From Pyrrhosoma nymphula (taxonomy: Eukaryota > Arthropoda > Insecta > Odonata > Coenagrionidae), in assembly GCA_963573305.1 (NCBI GenBank), contig OY754335.1, positions 51,047,985 through 51,111,984 on the forward strand: a stretch of DNA of 64,000 nucleotides. The letters are read 5' to 3'. Positions 21,161 to 30,450 of the stretch are shown here, piece by piece. Position 1 is the stretch's first letter; each line of letters opens with the position of its first letter. A program made the translations under genes and the position numbers. Under the pieces are notes generated by a model. It searched no databases, had not been told where the DNA came from, and saw only the letters and a list, made by a program, of their open reading frames with translations.

Positions 21161-21449
21161 TTGGGTGCAAATGTCATGAGTTTAGGTCAAATAATATTTT
21201 TTTTTAACTGTTGCCGACGTTTCGGATTTTCATTCATCCATATTCAGGGCTATAAACAATGATGCATGATGTTAAATTATTAAGTATCAAGTTATTAGCT
21301 AACCATTATGTAATCAAAACAGAACTGTCAAACATTTAACATCATACATCATTGTTTATAGCCCTGAAGATGGATGAATAAAAATCCGTAACGCCGACAA
21401 AAGTTAAAAAAAATATATTATTTGACCTAAACTCATGACATTTGCCCCA
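21161..21449. repeat. Long inverted pair of hammerhead-like ends (GACCTAAACTC tail)
   Basis: Arms 21161-21290 and 21330-21449 are inverted copies, from TGCAAATGTCATGAGTTTAG at the outside to AACAATGATGCATGATGTT near the centre. The plus arm has CTGAAGA at 21364-21370, helix II GGAT/ATCC, then GTAAC, a mutated GAAAC. The minus arm has CTGAATA (complement of 21241-21247), helix II GGAT/ATCC, GAAAC (GAAA complement of 21220-21223), GTC and GGC. GCC just before the core could pair with GGC as helix I. Each arm has one mutated core base, so neither is likely active. The tail shares TTGACCTAAACTC with the pair at 60690-60886. Confidence 0.7.
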
Positions 21450-21878
21450 TAAAATGTTTTGGTTACGAAGGTTTTGTTTTGGAAAGAGGATGGGTTGTTA
21501 AGGAAGAAGGAGAGGTCTGGAAGCTGCTCTGCTTGAGTAAAAAGAAGGATAGAATAAAGAAAACTGAAACTAGATGTTTCTAATTTGTACACACCGCCCG
21601 ACGCTACACAACACATTTAGACCCGGGTTTGCAGCAACATTAACTTAGGATAAACCGATCTATTTTGGGGTGGGAGTCAATGCCCCTAGCCGTCTAAGAA
21701 CCTATCGCCATTTGTTGACCATTTCCTACGGGAGGGCAAACGTTTTGGATGAACAAATAATCAGAAATAACAGCCAATTTTTAGGAAATAGTCCATGAGT
21801 TCGAATCTGGAAAACTATATTCAGCATCTTTCCAGGAGGCTTATACAAATGATGTGAAAAGGTAACTCTCATCAAATT
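21450..21878. other. Spacer, unassigned
   Basis: No feature supported. Confidence 0.4.
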
Positions 21879-22213
21879 ATTGCCACATGAAATTAAACAA
21901 TGGGGGTAATTAAAGAATATGACTTATTGGTAGAGAAAATGTTAGACGAAGCCGATGGTGCTAGTACCTATTTACAAATCAATGCATGGAAGATTATTAT
22001 ATAATGATGGTAACCTTAACGCAGGTCCGCCTTTTAGGTCACCTAAAGCTCCTTAAATTTTGTATATGTCTTTGTTTGTAATTTATTTGGAGTAATAAAC
22101 ATTATTATTATTATATTAATATTGCCACATGAAATTAAATAATAGGGGTAATGAAAGAATATGACTCTTTTTGGTAGAGAAAATGTTAGACGGCTTCGAT
22201 GGTGCTGGTACTA
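21879..22213. repeat. Direct duplication of ~90 bp, offset 242 bp
   Basis: 21879-21968 and 22121-22213 share ATTGCCACATGAAATTAAA, GGGGTAAT, AAAGAATATGACT, GGTAGAGAAAATGTTAGACG and CGATGGTGCT with few differences. A short (ATT)n run lies before the second unit. This may be a partial tandem duplication or the direct ends of an element of ~240 bp. Confidence 0.75.
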
Positions 22214-22642
22214 AAGGACGAGGGGACGATTAAGACCGTGATGCAGGTGAGGATTTTGGGTACGCGGGGAAGAATGAGAATTGGCTGAATGGATGAATTG
22301 AAGAGGAGGTAGGACGCATTCCACGCAGATGAGAGAGGTAGGGCCATGCGGTTCTATGTTAGGAGACTATAGTAAATTCAACCTCAATCCAATCGTAATT
22401 AATAGGTAAATCACCCCTAGTGATAATATTTTTTAAATTGACTTTTGTAAGTTTTGATCAAAGGAATTTCTTGTGCATCTTTACTTTAAGACCTTTCAAT
22501 GTCACTTGCGAACACATTGCTGAATTTTCCTTCCTTCTTCACAGATTCGTGTCATTCCTACATGCATCTGCACATATACTATCAAGGTTTTACTTTTTTA
22601 AATTAATTATTAATCAAAATTTTCAATGAAATCAAGAGAATA
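22214..22642. other. Spacer, unassigned
   Basis: A purine-rich part (22215-22370) might be a decayed plus-strand retrotransposon tail, but no diagnostic peptide is clear. Confidence 0.3.
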
Positions 22643-22802
22643 TGGACTCCTATCCTGGCATTTTGGTTAACCAGGTGACGGTTGACATGGATAATTTAAA
22701 TCTCGTAAACACTTGCGTGTTGTCCGAGGTTCAAAGTCCCCAAATCTAAATTCTCCCCGTCGATGGTCACCTGGATGACCAAAAGGCATGCATAGGAGTC
22801 TA
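22643..22802. mobile_element. 160-bp hairpin MITE
   Basis: TGGACTCCTATCCTGGC at the left and GCATGCATAGGAGTCTA at the right are inverted copies, extending inward through TTTTGGTTAACCAGGTGAC and GGTCACCTGGATGACCAAAA, ~42 bp of arm. An inner dyad GATAATTTAAATCTCG and CAAATCTAAATTCTCC extends the pairing. No target duplication was identified and there is no coding frame. Confidence 0.75.
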
Positions 22803-23164
22803 AATTCTTTTGCTTTTATTGATGATTTGGATTAATTTCAACTTTAAATTCACTTGTCAATTGCTATCTTCTTGAATAACAAGGCCTTATATCTCTAGAA
22901 CTGAACGTCCTCCGCGTTAAATATCTACGGCTGACCGAAGCGAAAAAATCATAGAGATACCTTCACTCTCGAATGCATAGACACATGAGCTCCTACTTCC
23001 CGCGCACCATTATTAACTATGGTCGGTTACAAATTCAGTGAACATAGTGGGTTCTTGTGGAGAGTCATTTCCTGTATGCACTTCCGTTAGGCCGGAGAAG
23101 AGATGTTGCCAATAGCAGTAGGAAAATTAATATAGTACCATGAATACATGCCGGCAGTACATGC
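22803..23164. other. Spacer, unassigned
   Basis: Nothing recognised. Confidence 0.35.
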
Positions 23165-23225
23165 CGGCCCCGGGTAATCCTGCTAATCCGAGGATCGTGG
23201 GTTCGAGTTCTGCCTGAGTTTGTTT
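23165..23225 (+). mobile_element. tRNA-like SINE segment
   Basis: The + strand carries CGTGGGTTCGAGTTCTGCC, a good box B with flanking T-stem, downstream of GGTAATCCTGCTAATCCGAGG. A 5' half with box A is not clear. Read as the end of a tRNA-derived SINE whose body leads into the hairpin at 23258-23341. Confidence 0.4.
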
Positions 23226-23257
23226 TTTGCATGCCCAGGGCATGGGTGTTTCTGTCA

Positions 23258-23341
23258 AGTTCTGGTGGCTCGGCCCCTGAGAAACCGGATGACAAGCCAA
23301 TGGCTTATCGGGATCTCAGGGGCATGCGGGCCACCAGAATC
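23258..23341. repeat. Hairpin with ~30-bp arms
   Basis: TTCTGGTGGCTCGGCCCC at the left pairs with GGGGCATGCGGGCCACCAGAA at the right, continuing inward TGAGAAACCGGAT against ATCGGGATCTCA. The loop contains AGCCAATGGCT, itself a dyad. No hammerhead boxes are present. It could be the structural part of a SINE or a small fold-back element. Confidence 0.7.
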
Positions 23342-23689
23342 GTCCGAGAGAAAAAAATACTAACTGTACATCTAGGAGTCTTCCAATATGCGAATATTAT
23401 TCCCTAAAGTAAACATTAGGCACTTAAATTTAGGGCGGTGTTGGAAATTGGTGCCTACGTGGACCAGAGGTGATCCCACGGAGAGTAACTTTGGCAACGG
23501 TGTACTACACAAGGTCCGCGCTGTCAACAAAATCAAGAACTCTCTATAGATGTGGACACACCTGCTTCATAGCTACCACCCACCCTAGACCATATCCACC
23601 CCACTCTCGCTGTGCATTCCTCGTGGCCTGCCTCCGTGTTTTCGGGTCTACTCAACCAGACGAACGAAGGGATTGCAAGGTTGGCTGTT
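23342..23689. other. Spacer, unassigned
   Basis: No supported feature. The open frame at 23470-23727 lacks recognisable domains. Confidence 0.35.
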
Positions 23690-24190
23690 TGGGGGTGTTG
23701 TGGGAGGGGTTGGTAAGGATATCCTAAAGGGTTTTGGAGAGGATGAGGAGAAAAGGGGAAATGTGTATGGGGAGCGGAGGGGAGGAAGTGATGGGAGGGT
23801 GAGTGGGTGGGTGGGGGGGGGAATTGAGAGAGGGAAACATCCGGGTGATGGGAGGGGGGGGGACAAGGGAGTAAGGGTGCAGTTCTTGAGGGGAGAGGGA
23901 GGATGTTAGGGAGGGGGGAATTGAGGGCAGGGGATCGGAAGGGGGCGGAAAGGAAGGGGTGAGAGGGGAAACTGTGCCGTCGTATTGGGGGGGTGGGGGA
24001 TAGGTGGGTGTGGGGAGTGACGTCAATTGTTTCCCGCTCCACGATGCGTCCCGGGATCTCGTTTGGGTGTGTGTGTGCTTTGAGGAAGGGTAAAAAAGGG
24101 GAGGGTGGTGGGGAGGTTATGTTGGGGGTGGTGTGAGGGGGAAGGGGGTAGGGGAAGAAAAAAATAAAGTAGGGTAGGGGTGGAGGAGAA
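23690..24190 (+). repeat. G-rich low-complexity tract
   Basis: About 500 bp on the + strand are dominated by G runs and GGA or GGGT units, including uninterrupted runs of eight or more G near 23814 and 23863. Four or more G3+ runs occur repeatedly within short distances, the classic arrangement for G-quadruplexes. Proline- and serine-rich minus-strand open frames here (23533-24042 and neighbours) come from this bias. Confidence 0.75.
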
Positions 24191-24600
24191 GGAGGAGGTC
24201 CACAGGACTGGTATCCGTGTCGGAGATTGATTTAGAATTTCCATGGAGCGTAGCAGGTGAGATGCACGCGTATTTCCCGGGTGCAGTGTAAGGAGCGCAG
24301 CATCCAATGAGATGATGAGGCCGCCACGGGAACCCTTGATCCTTGAACTTTTGATGGTATCACCGCGAGAAAATGGCGTAAATGTTAAAGGTTTCGTCAT
24401 TTAAGTATTCTTGAATTATTCTTTTTCGGGAGGGAAGGGGGGGGGGGGGGGGCAATACTCGAAACTTGGGACGTGTGCGAAAATAATTTTATCGCATTGT
24501 TTCGTCACTTCAGTATTCTAGAATCATTCTTATCCTGTCGTTGCTATCGAATGCGAAAATTATTATGGCGTGTTGAAGAATAAAAAATTGTCCTATGTTT
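24191..24600. other. Spacer with a 16-bp poly-G run
   Basis: 24437-24452 is an unbroken run of 16 G. Flanks repeat the block TTTCGTCA followed by AGTATTCT and GAATTATTCT or GAATCATTCT (24394-24424 and 24499-24530), a small direct duplication of ~105-bp period. Confidence 0.5.
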
Positions 24601-25070
24601 GATGTGCGCAACAAAATTATACCTTCCCATGATATTTTATTATCAAGTTGAACTCGAAATTACATTATGTTAAATGCGAGAATGGGTGAAACATGAGGGG
24701 CAATACCATTTTTCTATTAGGTATATATGCTATTTTCGAAAAAAAAGTTTATTTGGAGAAAATTCTCCCTGAAATAGAATATAAGTTAAATTTAGGTACT
24801 TTACCATACAATGTTTCTAGTTCTTAGCATATAACTGCGATAACAGAGGTTAAAATGTGGTAATTTAATAAAAATGAAGATGCAGTCGCATTTATTGCTG
24901 GAAAAAGTGTTAAGTTAAAAAGAGATTCGTCGAAGAATCTGCATGTTTTGTATGCTAATCTTGTTTCTTAATAGCTAACGACTGTGACAAGTGAAAGCAA
25001 TATTTTTTTATACATTTCAAGAGAGAGCGTGGAATTCAGTATTTGTTTTGACTCCTTCAGTGGAGGCAGA
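24601..25070 (+). repeat. Dispersed repeat family C, copy 2
   Basis: Aligned by eye to 12116-12800: TGCGCAACAAAATTATA, GAATGGGTGAAACATGAGGGG, TTTTTCTATTAGGTATA, TTCTTAATAGCTAA, GTGGAATTCAGTATTTG, TTTTGACTCC and GTGGAGGC. It is ~200 bp shorter than copy 1. Class unknown. Confidence 0.5.
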
Positions 25071-25507
25071 ACCTTCCCGAGGTGGTTTCACGGTAAATTA
25101 CCCCAATGTCATTTAATCCATGTTCTGGATACTTAAAGAAAACCTATCATCTGTTGGATATGAATTGGAAAGTGATAAACACGAGGATTTTTCCGATTTA
25201 ATGTACGCTGTAGTGTTAATGTTGGTCTCCTCAAGGGTGTTTAGGAAGTCTGTAATTTTTTATTGTAAATTGAACCTATGTTAGATACCTATTCGGTAAC
25301 TTTGTGTTAAGATTTCTGGGATGCTTTTCCGTAGCTCTGCCACCGTCAGGAATCGTGCGAGTTTCGAAATTTGATTGTGTGAAAGTGATCTCATTGTGAA
25401 AATTATAAATCTAAGCTTGTATTTGATCGAAAATATCGTAAAAAAATGGAAACGAAAAATTAAATTGGAATGAAAATATGGAGAAGAAAATTGTACCTAA
25501 AGGAGGT
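25071..25507. other. Spacer, unassigned
   Basis: Nothing recognised. Confidence 0.4.
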
Positions 25508-25590
25508 TAATGAGCACCGAACTACGTAGATTCCACTATTTTTGTGCAATACTACGTAGGCTTTCAACAACCTATGTCATCCTCAGGTAA
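25508..25590 (-). ncRNA. Single hammerhead-like retroelement end
   Basis: The minus strand reads ACCTGAGGA (CTGAGGA complement of 25580-25586), TGACATAGGTTGTT with a possible short helix II ACA/TGT, GAAA (complement of 25562-25565), GCCTACGTAGTATTG, then a tail ACAAAAATAGTGGAATC with a second CTACGTAG. Both conserved boxes are present and N7 is G. Unlike the other cases no inverted partner was found nearby. CCTACGTAGT downstream of GAAA could fold as helix III. Confidence 0.4.
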
Positions 25591-25734
25591 GAATACAACA
25601 TATGATGCAGTATACATACAGACGTATATATATAGTATATTACCAATACTACCTGTCGCCATCTCTCGGTGAACTTTACGGGTTACTCCTGGGGGTGTGG
25701 TTCATATAAACCCTCCGACGATTGTAGGCTAGCC

Positions 25735-25805
25735 TAGGTAGCTCGATGGTCTGAGCATTCTGCGCCATATTGAGGGGTCCATAGTTCAGATCCCGGCCTT
25801 ATCGA
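25735..25805 (+). mobile_element. tRNA-derived SINE head
   Basis: The + strand has box A TAGCTCGATGGTCTGAGCA, an anticodon-arm-like TTCTGCGCCATATTGA, and box B TAGTTCAGATCCCGGCC. This order and spacing are tRNA-like, but box B has CAGATCC for CGAATCC and the acceptor stem does not close. It is a SINE or tRNA pseudogene. Confidence 0.6.
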
Positions 25806-25984
25806 TTTTTTTTCACTGTGAATGGGCCATCATTCCATCTTCACACTACCATTGGACTTCAAAATTTTGTGTTTCTTATCCTCTTAGTTTAAAATCTGAA
25901 TAGCTTGGCTGATTTTCGTCCATTATGGATCGATCGATCGATATTTAGCCCGAAGTAGTTAATTTCGTATACATACCTATTTTA

Positions 25985-26532
25985 GGAGAGTTTTCTCTAG
26001 TCATAATAAAGCCAACTATCAAATTTTATTTTCTAATTTCAGCAGCTGTAAGAAGCATGGAGTATATATTCTAATATTGACGGCGCAGAAATAATGTTTT
26101 ATATGACGGAAATTCTTATCAATTAACTAAAACGTACAATAAGTCTTTAACTTTAATCATTTTTTCACGCCGTACGGTGAAAACGCCTTCACAACCAAAC
26201 CAGAGTTTTTTTGTGCGATTCTGTACATACTACTGTGGTGATTAATTGTTTTTTTTTCAAAGCAGTTGAGATGTAAAATGTAATGCAAACTACAAACTAC
26301 ACACACATCGAACGTGATGTATGCGCTATTAATTCCTCATTTTTTAAAGTCTTCCTGCAGTGCATACCCCTACCATAGCAAATGGAAAATGGCTTCTAAT
26401 GTTTGGCAAATTACTCAAAAAGTATAGTGGATGATATTTTATTATCTTTGGAAAGTGTTTATATTTTTATTACTTATAAGGCCAAATTCAGTGAATTTTA
26501 TATGAAATTATATCTCGCTCGAACTACCTTTA
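25985..26532 (+). mobile_element. MITE-A copy, left TIR decayed
   Basis: Blocks in family order: TCTAGTCATAATAAAGCC, TTTCAGCAGCTGTAAGAAGC, TTTTTTCACGCCGTACGGTG, AAAACGCCTTCACAACC, GCGATTCTGTACAT, ATTATCTTTGGAAAG, and terminal TATCTCGCTCGAACTACC followed by TTTAA. The right TIR is good; the left end cannot be placed exactly. Same orientation as the 62-kb copy. Confidence 0.8.
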
Positions 26533-26929
26533 ACCTAGCAAATTAAGCAAATATTTTAACGGCGGCATCATGCTCCTCAATCAGATTTTATTTGGAGATC
26601 ACTTGATGTGCAGTTCTCCGTCCGTCGGATGGGGCGTAGAACTGCGGGCACTCAGGCGTTTTATGTTACTAGTTAGCTAATGCCATCACTGGATTTCCCT
26701 CCACAATTATTTCAATTCCCAAACACCTCTCTATGCACTCGAGGTATTCAAGGTGGTTGCACCTTTGACCGACTCAAATATCTACTAAATCATATTCTGA
26801 CATCATATTCTACAAATAGAAAAACGTGCCCTCCGTTTGATTTGTACAACATTATATTAGGTCTCCACTATAGATTTTTTCGCAAATTAAACCTTAAATT
26901 CCATGATGTACAATGATTAATTAGGAAAT
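26533..26929. other. Spacer, unassigned
   Basis: Nothing recognised. Confidence 0.4.
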
Positions 26930-27265
26930 AAATGGGGCAAAATAGTAATTTTCTAACTAATATAAACGTATTTTTTGCGAAAAACTGTGCAATAGGAAGC
27001 AAATTACTGGAGGAAATCGATTGGTAATAAAATGAAGACACGTATCCATCATACTTACGAGTTATCAGCAAATTAATGCAGTATTTGAAGTCAAAATACG
27101 TTATGTCCATAGAAATAGTGAAATAAACATTTTTTCACAGAGTAACTACAAAAATAGGCAAATATTTTAGTAGGTAATGTGCATATTTGTGTTTTTAAGG
27201 AAGTCAAGGGTGGAAGCAGTATTTTTTATAAACAATACTAACAAACATGTGGAATTTAGTGCTAT
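26930..27265 (+). repeat. Possible family C fragment
   Basis: Weak resemblance to 24700-25060: GTATTTTTTGCGAAAAA, a GGAAGCAGTATTTTTTATA block and ATGTGGAATTTAGTGCTA. Could be chance similarity between AT-rich stretches. Confidence 0.25.
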
Positions 27266-27534
27266 ATGTTTCGATAAATGATGCACGACTTGAAAAACTA
27301 AAGTTGGAAACGCTTTAATCGTTAGTTAACATTTTGAGCGCGAAAATTGCGAGTATTCTGAATGGAAGAGAGAAGTAGAGAGATCGTGGAACCTTAGCGA
27401 GGATACGTTTAGCGGAGCGAGGCTACATTGAGCTTAAAAAATTCTTACCCTTACCTTAAAAAATACCTTTTAAATACCATAAAAATACCTTAAAAATACC
27501 TACCCTAACCGGTAGAAAAAATTTTGTAATGCAT
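27266..27534. other. Spacer with TACCTT-rich run
   Basis: 27446-27510 contains several AAAAATACCTT-like units (period about 12-15 bp), a short degenerate tandem repeat. Confidence 0.45.
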
Positions 27535-27780
27535 CCTTCCCCAATTCTTCCTTTCTTTGCCTGTCTTCACGTCGTCCAAACATCCTATTGCTGAATGACT
27601 TCAGGCTTTCCCGGTGCATTACATGGATGGAAACCCTAGAGACCATCCATTTCTATTCCTCTCCTCCATCTTCCACGCTTTACCAACATTCTCCACTTAA
27701 TCACCGTCCTCAGAATATCTTTACCCCTTAATGCATCCTCCATCCATTGAAGCCTTCCCCTAATTTCTTCTATTCTGTAT
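27535..27780 (-). pseudogene. Probable non-LTR retrotransposon fragment
   Basis: Pyrimidine-rich on the + strand with short blocks (TCCATCTTCCACGCTTTACC, CCACTTAATCACCGTCCTC, CATCCTCCATCCATTGAAG) typical of the antisense of retrotransposon C-terminal regions. The minus reading is broken and no single motif is decisive. Confidence 0.35.
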
Positions 27781-27810
27781 GTTCTTATTCAGGAAAAAAT
27801 TACTTTTGGT

Positions 27811-27999
27811 GCATATGTAGGAACTTTTCCCGGGTTTCCCACTGGGTTAAGGGCTCCATGTTCGCTGGCGTTTCGATGTTGGGCATCGCCATAAGAGCAG
27901 AGGACTCATCTGCCCTAATGACGATGCCCTGTATCGAAACGTTAACAAGCACGGAGCCCTTAACCCGGTAGGAAACCCGAGAAACATTCCTGCATATAA
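27811..27999. repeat. Inverted pair of hammerhead-like ends (CGATGCCC family)
   Basis: The left arm (CGGGTTTCCCACTGGGTTAA, then GGGCTCCATG) pairs with the right arm (CGGAGCCC, TTAACCCGGTAGGAAACCCG). Plus strand: CTAATGA at 27915-27921, helix II CGAT/ATCG, GAAA at 27936-27939, then CGTTAAC. Minus strand: CTTATGG (complement of 27889-27895), CGAT/ATCG, GAAA (complement of 27871-27874), CGCCAGC. GAAA and helix II survive in both; the CTGANGA box has one or two changes in each. Tails run outward. Confidence 0.7.
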
Positions 28000-29059
28000 T
28001 TAGCAGGGAAATCACTGGATCTTACTTTTGTGTATATTTTTGCAACTGTGCGCGTGACTGCGGACCCTTTCATTTTTTCTTTTCGCGGTGGTTTAGAAAT
28101 TGTCTATAATTAGGCGCCTTTAGCCCTGAGAGATTTCATATATACGCATACGAGATAGTTTTCAGAGAAATCGTGTGCAGCGGAATCGTTCCTCGGAAAA
28201 TTTTCATGCGGGATCCCTGCGAACGGTCGCATCTATCAGCCATCGCACAGAAATCGACGGATATATTCATATCCATTCTGAGTTATAAGCTCGGGCGCTT
28301 CATACGCTCTCCCTCCCTCTCTCTCTCTCGAATATTTGGTTTCCAACCGATGCCACCACGAATTGGCTTGAATTGGCGATCGATTGACCCCTTGACGTCA
28401 AACCCTCGTGATTTTGAACCATCTGAACATCGAATCCTGGAATAACTTTACTCGGGCGGAAACATTTGTCCCGAATTAATTTAAAAAGTACGCGTTTCGG
28501 AGGTAGAATATGGAGGACAGTGTTATTTCGATGTGCTAAAGTAAAAGTTTAGAAATTGTGTGAAATTCTGAGGAGTGATAACAAAGTTTAGAAATTGCGT
28601 AAAAGTCTGAAGAGTAGTAACAAAGTTACTTGAAATTCTTCGACGATTGAAACGCCTTTCAGGGAATAATATTTGTATATTAGAAGACTTCTATAAGTGA
28701 AGTTAGGATTCTTCATGGTACTATGTTGATTTTACTTCTCCTATTGGCAACATCGCTCTATGGATCAGTCTGATGAATGGACATCAGTTGCAGTGTTATG
28801 TCTTCTTCACTACAGAAAGCAGATCTTTTAGCTTAACCTCAACTGAGTCCGGTCCTTCATAAACTGATAACTAGTTTCCTTTTCCAGGGAATTTTCATAA
28901 CCGTGACGTTAAATATTTTGATGGGCAAAAACTAGATTTATTACCATATCGTGCCGATAGTCAGTCCATCTTTTCATCAAATTCATTTATTTTTCTATAT
29001 ACACTCTCAAAACAACTGACAAAGAAAAGGTGGGATGGGCATTCTATTGCCATTTATAA
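28000..29059. other. Spacer, unassigned
   Basis: 28170-28450 is GC-richer with a CTCCCTCC/CTCTCT run at 28308-28330. A 90-codon open frame (28173-28445) lacks domain or splice support. 28548-28626 repeats GTTTAGAAATTG with CTGAGGAGTGATAACAAAG or CTGAAGAGTAGTAACAAAG, a short tandem duplication. Confidence 0.4.
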
Positions 29060-29467
29060 GGGGCTGTCCATAATCTACGTAGACAAAAATAGGCCAGTTT
29101 TTGACCCCCCATCCCCCATCGCGGACACTCGTAGACTTCATCCGGACACCCCCCTTTCCGCCCCCCCCCCTGTTGTCCACGTGTTGTTAGACTTTTATTT
29201 TTTGCGAAAAAAGCTGTGAAACGGGTTATTAACTGATTTCCATGAACTATCTGTAATTTAAGGCTGATTTTAAGGAAACCGGCCACCGACACAACGTCAT
29301 CGCAATCGTTCGCAACACTGACTGTGCCGTGGCAATGTCACTCCCACCGCGTCGCGACGCGTCGTGTCGACCATTGTCTAGGTAGAAATCCCCCCAACGT
29401 TAACCTTAGTTGGCAACCCTCGTACCCCCAACCCTGTTTGGTGTCTACATGGATTATGGACAGACCC
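29060..29467. mobile_element. TIR element, GGGNCTGTCCATAATC ends
   Basis: The left end GGGGCTGTCCATAATCTACG and the complement of the right end, AGGGTCTGTCCATAATCCATG, are TIRs of ~25 bp. The ~408-bp interior is non-coding and contains CGCGTCGCGACGCGTCG. From general knowledge, ends of this type (GGGTCTGTCCATAA) are widespread in invertebrate MITEs. TA flanks both ends but a definite target duplication was not established. Confidence 0.7.
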
Positions 29468-29799
29468 TAAGCTATTTGGAGTAATGCAGTCTTCACCCAG
29501 TCCTATAGTTTTTACGTAAGGCATCGACCCATGTAGTGTCTACACTCCATCACTAAGGTGCATTTAGCCCTTAAATAGGTGGTAATTTGTGCCTTATTGG
29601 TTCGGCGGGTGTTGTTGCTATAAATTTGCCTTCTGATGACGGTGACAAGGTTTCTACAGGTTTTCACATCCCTGTAATGAGGCACAGTGGTTGTTTTGAA
29701 TGATAACTAACTAACTATGACTGCTCCACACAAGACTTTTTAATTCTGAATCTGAATTCCAATGCAAGCAATCCATTGCAAATTACAAAACATTGCGAT
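29468..29799. other. Spacer, unassigned
   Basis: Nothing recognised. CTTCTGATGACGG near 29631 resembles one hammerhead box but lacks a following GAAA. Confidence 0.35.
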
Positions 29800-29970
29800 A
29801 CATTGCAATGGCTCAGTACGCAGTTACGCGTATGGGTGCATAGGTTTACACTAAAGGGAAGAAAGTCGCTAGGAAAAAAGTAATTTGACTTAACCAGGAT
29901 TCAAACCCGGATGTCTTAATTGCCGGTCAGGCTTGTTATCCAGTTACATAACCAAGCCATGTTAGTTAAA
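29800..29970 (-). mobile_element. tRNA-derived SINE
   Basis: The minus strand carries TGGCTTGGTTATGTAACTGG (box A region) and CCGGGTTTGAATCCTGG (box B), followed by TTAAGTCAAATTAC and a body with CGAC and TTCCCTTTAG. It belongs with the SINEs at 3500-3640 and 62090-62220 on the strength of the box B and downstream GGTTAAG. Confidence 0.6.
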
Positions 29971-29981
29971 GGCGCTGGAAT

Positions 29982-30060
29982 CAGTGGCGTAGCTAGGCGG
30001 GGGCAAGGGGGGCGGTTCGCCCCGGGCGCACTTTTAAGGGGGCGGCACTGTGGTGTCTGC
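29982..30060 (+). mobile_element. Transposon end, CAGTGGCGTAGCTAGG
   Basis: CAGTGGCGTAGCTAGGCGGG leads into a G- and C-rich segment with TTCGCCCCGGGCGCAC. The same start, CAGTGGCGTAGGAGCCAGGG, occurs at 63053. From general knowledge, CAGTGGCGTAGCNAGG is a widespread hAT-like terminus. The opposite end was not found. Confidence 0.5.
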
Positions 30061-30272
30061 TGTAGGCTTTTTTTTAACACTGTTCCTTATAAAGTGCTAG
30101 TGCGTATTTGTCTGAATATTGCGTTTTTAGCCGCAAAAACGCTCATTTTTATCAGAAATCAACAATAGCATATTTCCTTGACAACCAGATTTTTGTCTTT
30201 AACGCATTTTAAATTCATTTTGCTTAGTTAAGCTGATTAGGAATGTTAAGAATTGGGTTTTGTGCAGTGGTT
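30061..30272. other. Spacer or interior of preceding element
   Basis: Nothing recognised. Confidence 0.3.
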
Positions 30273-30450
30273 TATCCTTACTAATATAAAAAAATTTAAT
30301 GGTGCCTGTCTGTCTGTCTGTTGCTCCATCACGCAAAACCTTCTGGGCCAATTGCGGTGAAATTTGGCATGTGGATAGAAGTTGTTATTTTCGGGGTTAT
30401 GAGGATGGAAGCAGATACACATAGGACGAATCATATAATCTTTTATTAAG
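30273..30450 (+). repeat. Dispersed repeat with (CTGT)n start
   Basis: Reads ATCCTTACTAATATAAA, then GCCTGTCTGTCTGTCTGTTG, CACGCAAAACCTTCTGG, GGTGAAATTTGGCATGTGG. From general knowledge, this layout (TACTAATATTATAAA, TCTGTCTGTC, GAAATTTGGCA) is a common arthropod dispersed repeat. One copy here. Confidence 0.5.

Noticed and set aside
22195..22365. Possible plus-strand LINE C-terminus (GRMRIG-like peptide)
   Set aside because: The match is too short and the frame too broken to distinguish from purine-rich chance.
23533..24042. 169-codon proline- and serine-rich minus frame
   Set aside because: Entirely explained by the G-rich tract on the other strand.
29625..29660. Hammerhead core at CTTCTGATGACGG
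   Set aside because: CTGATGA is present but no GAAA follows at a suitable distance.
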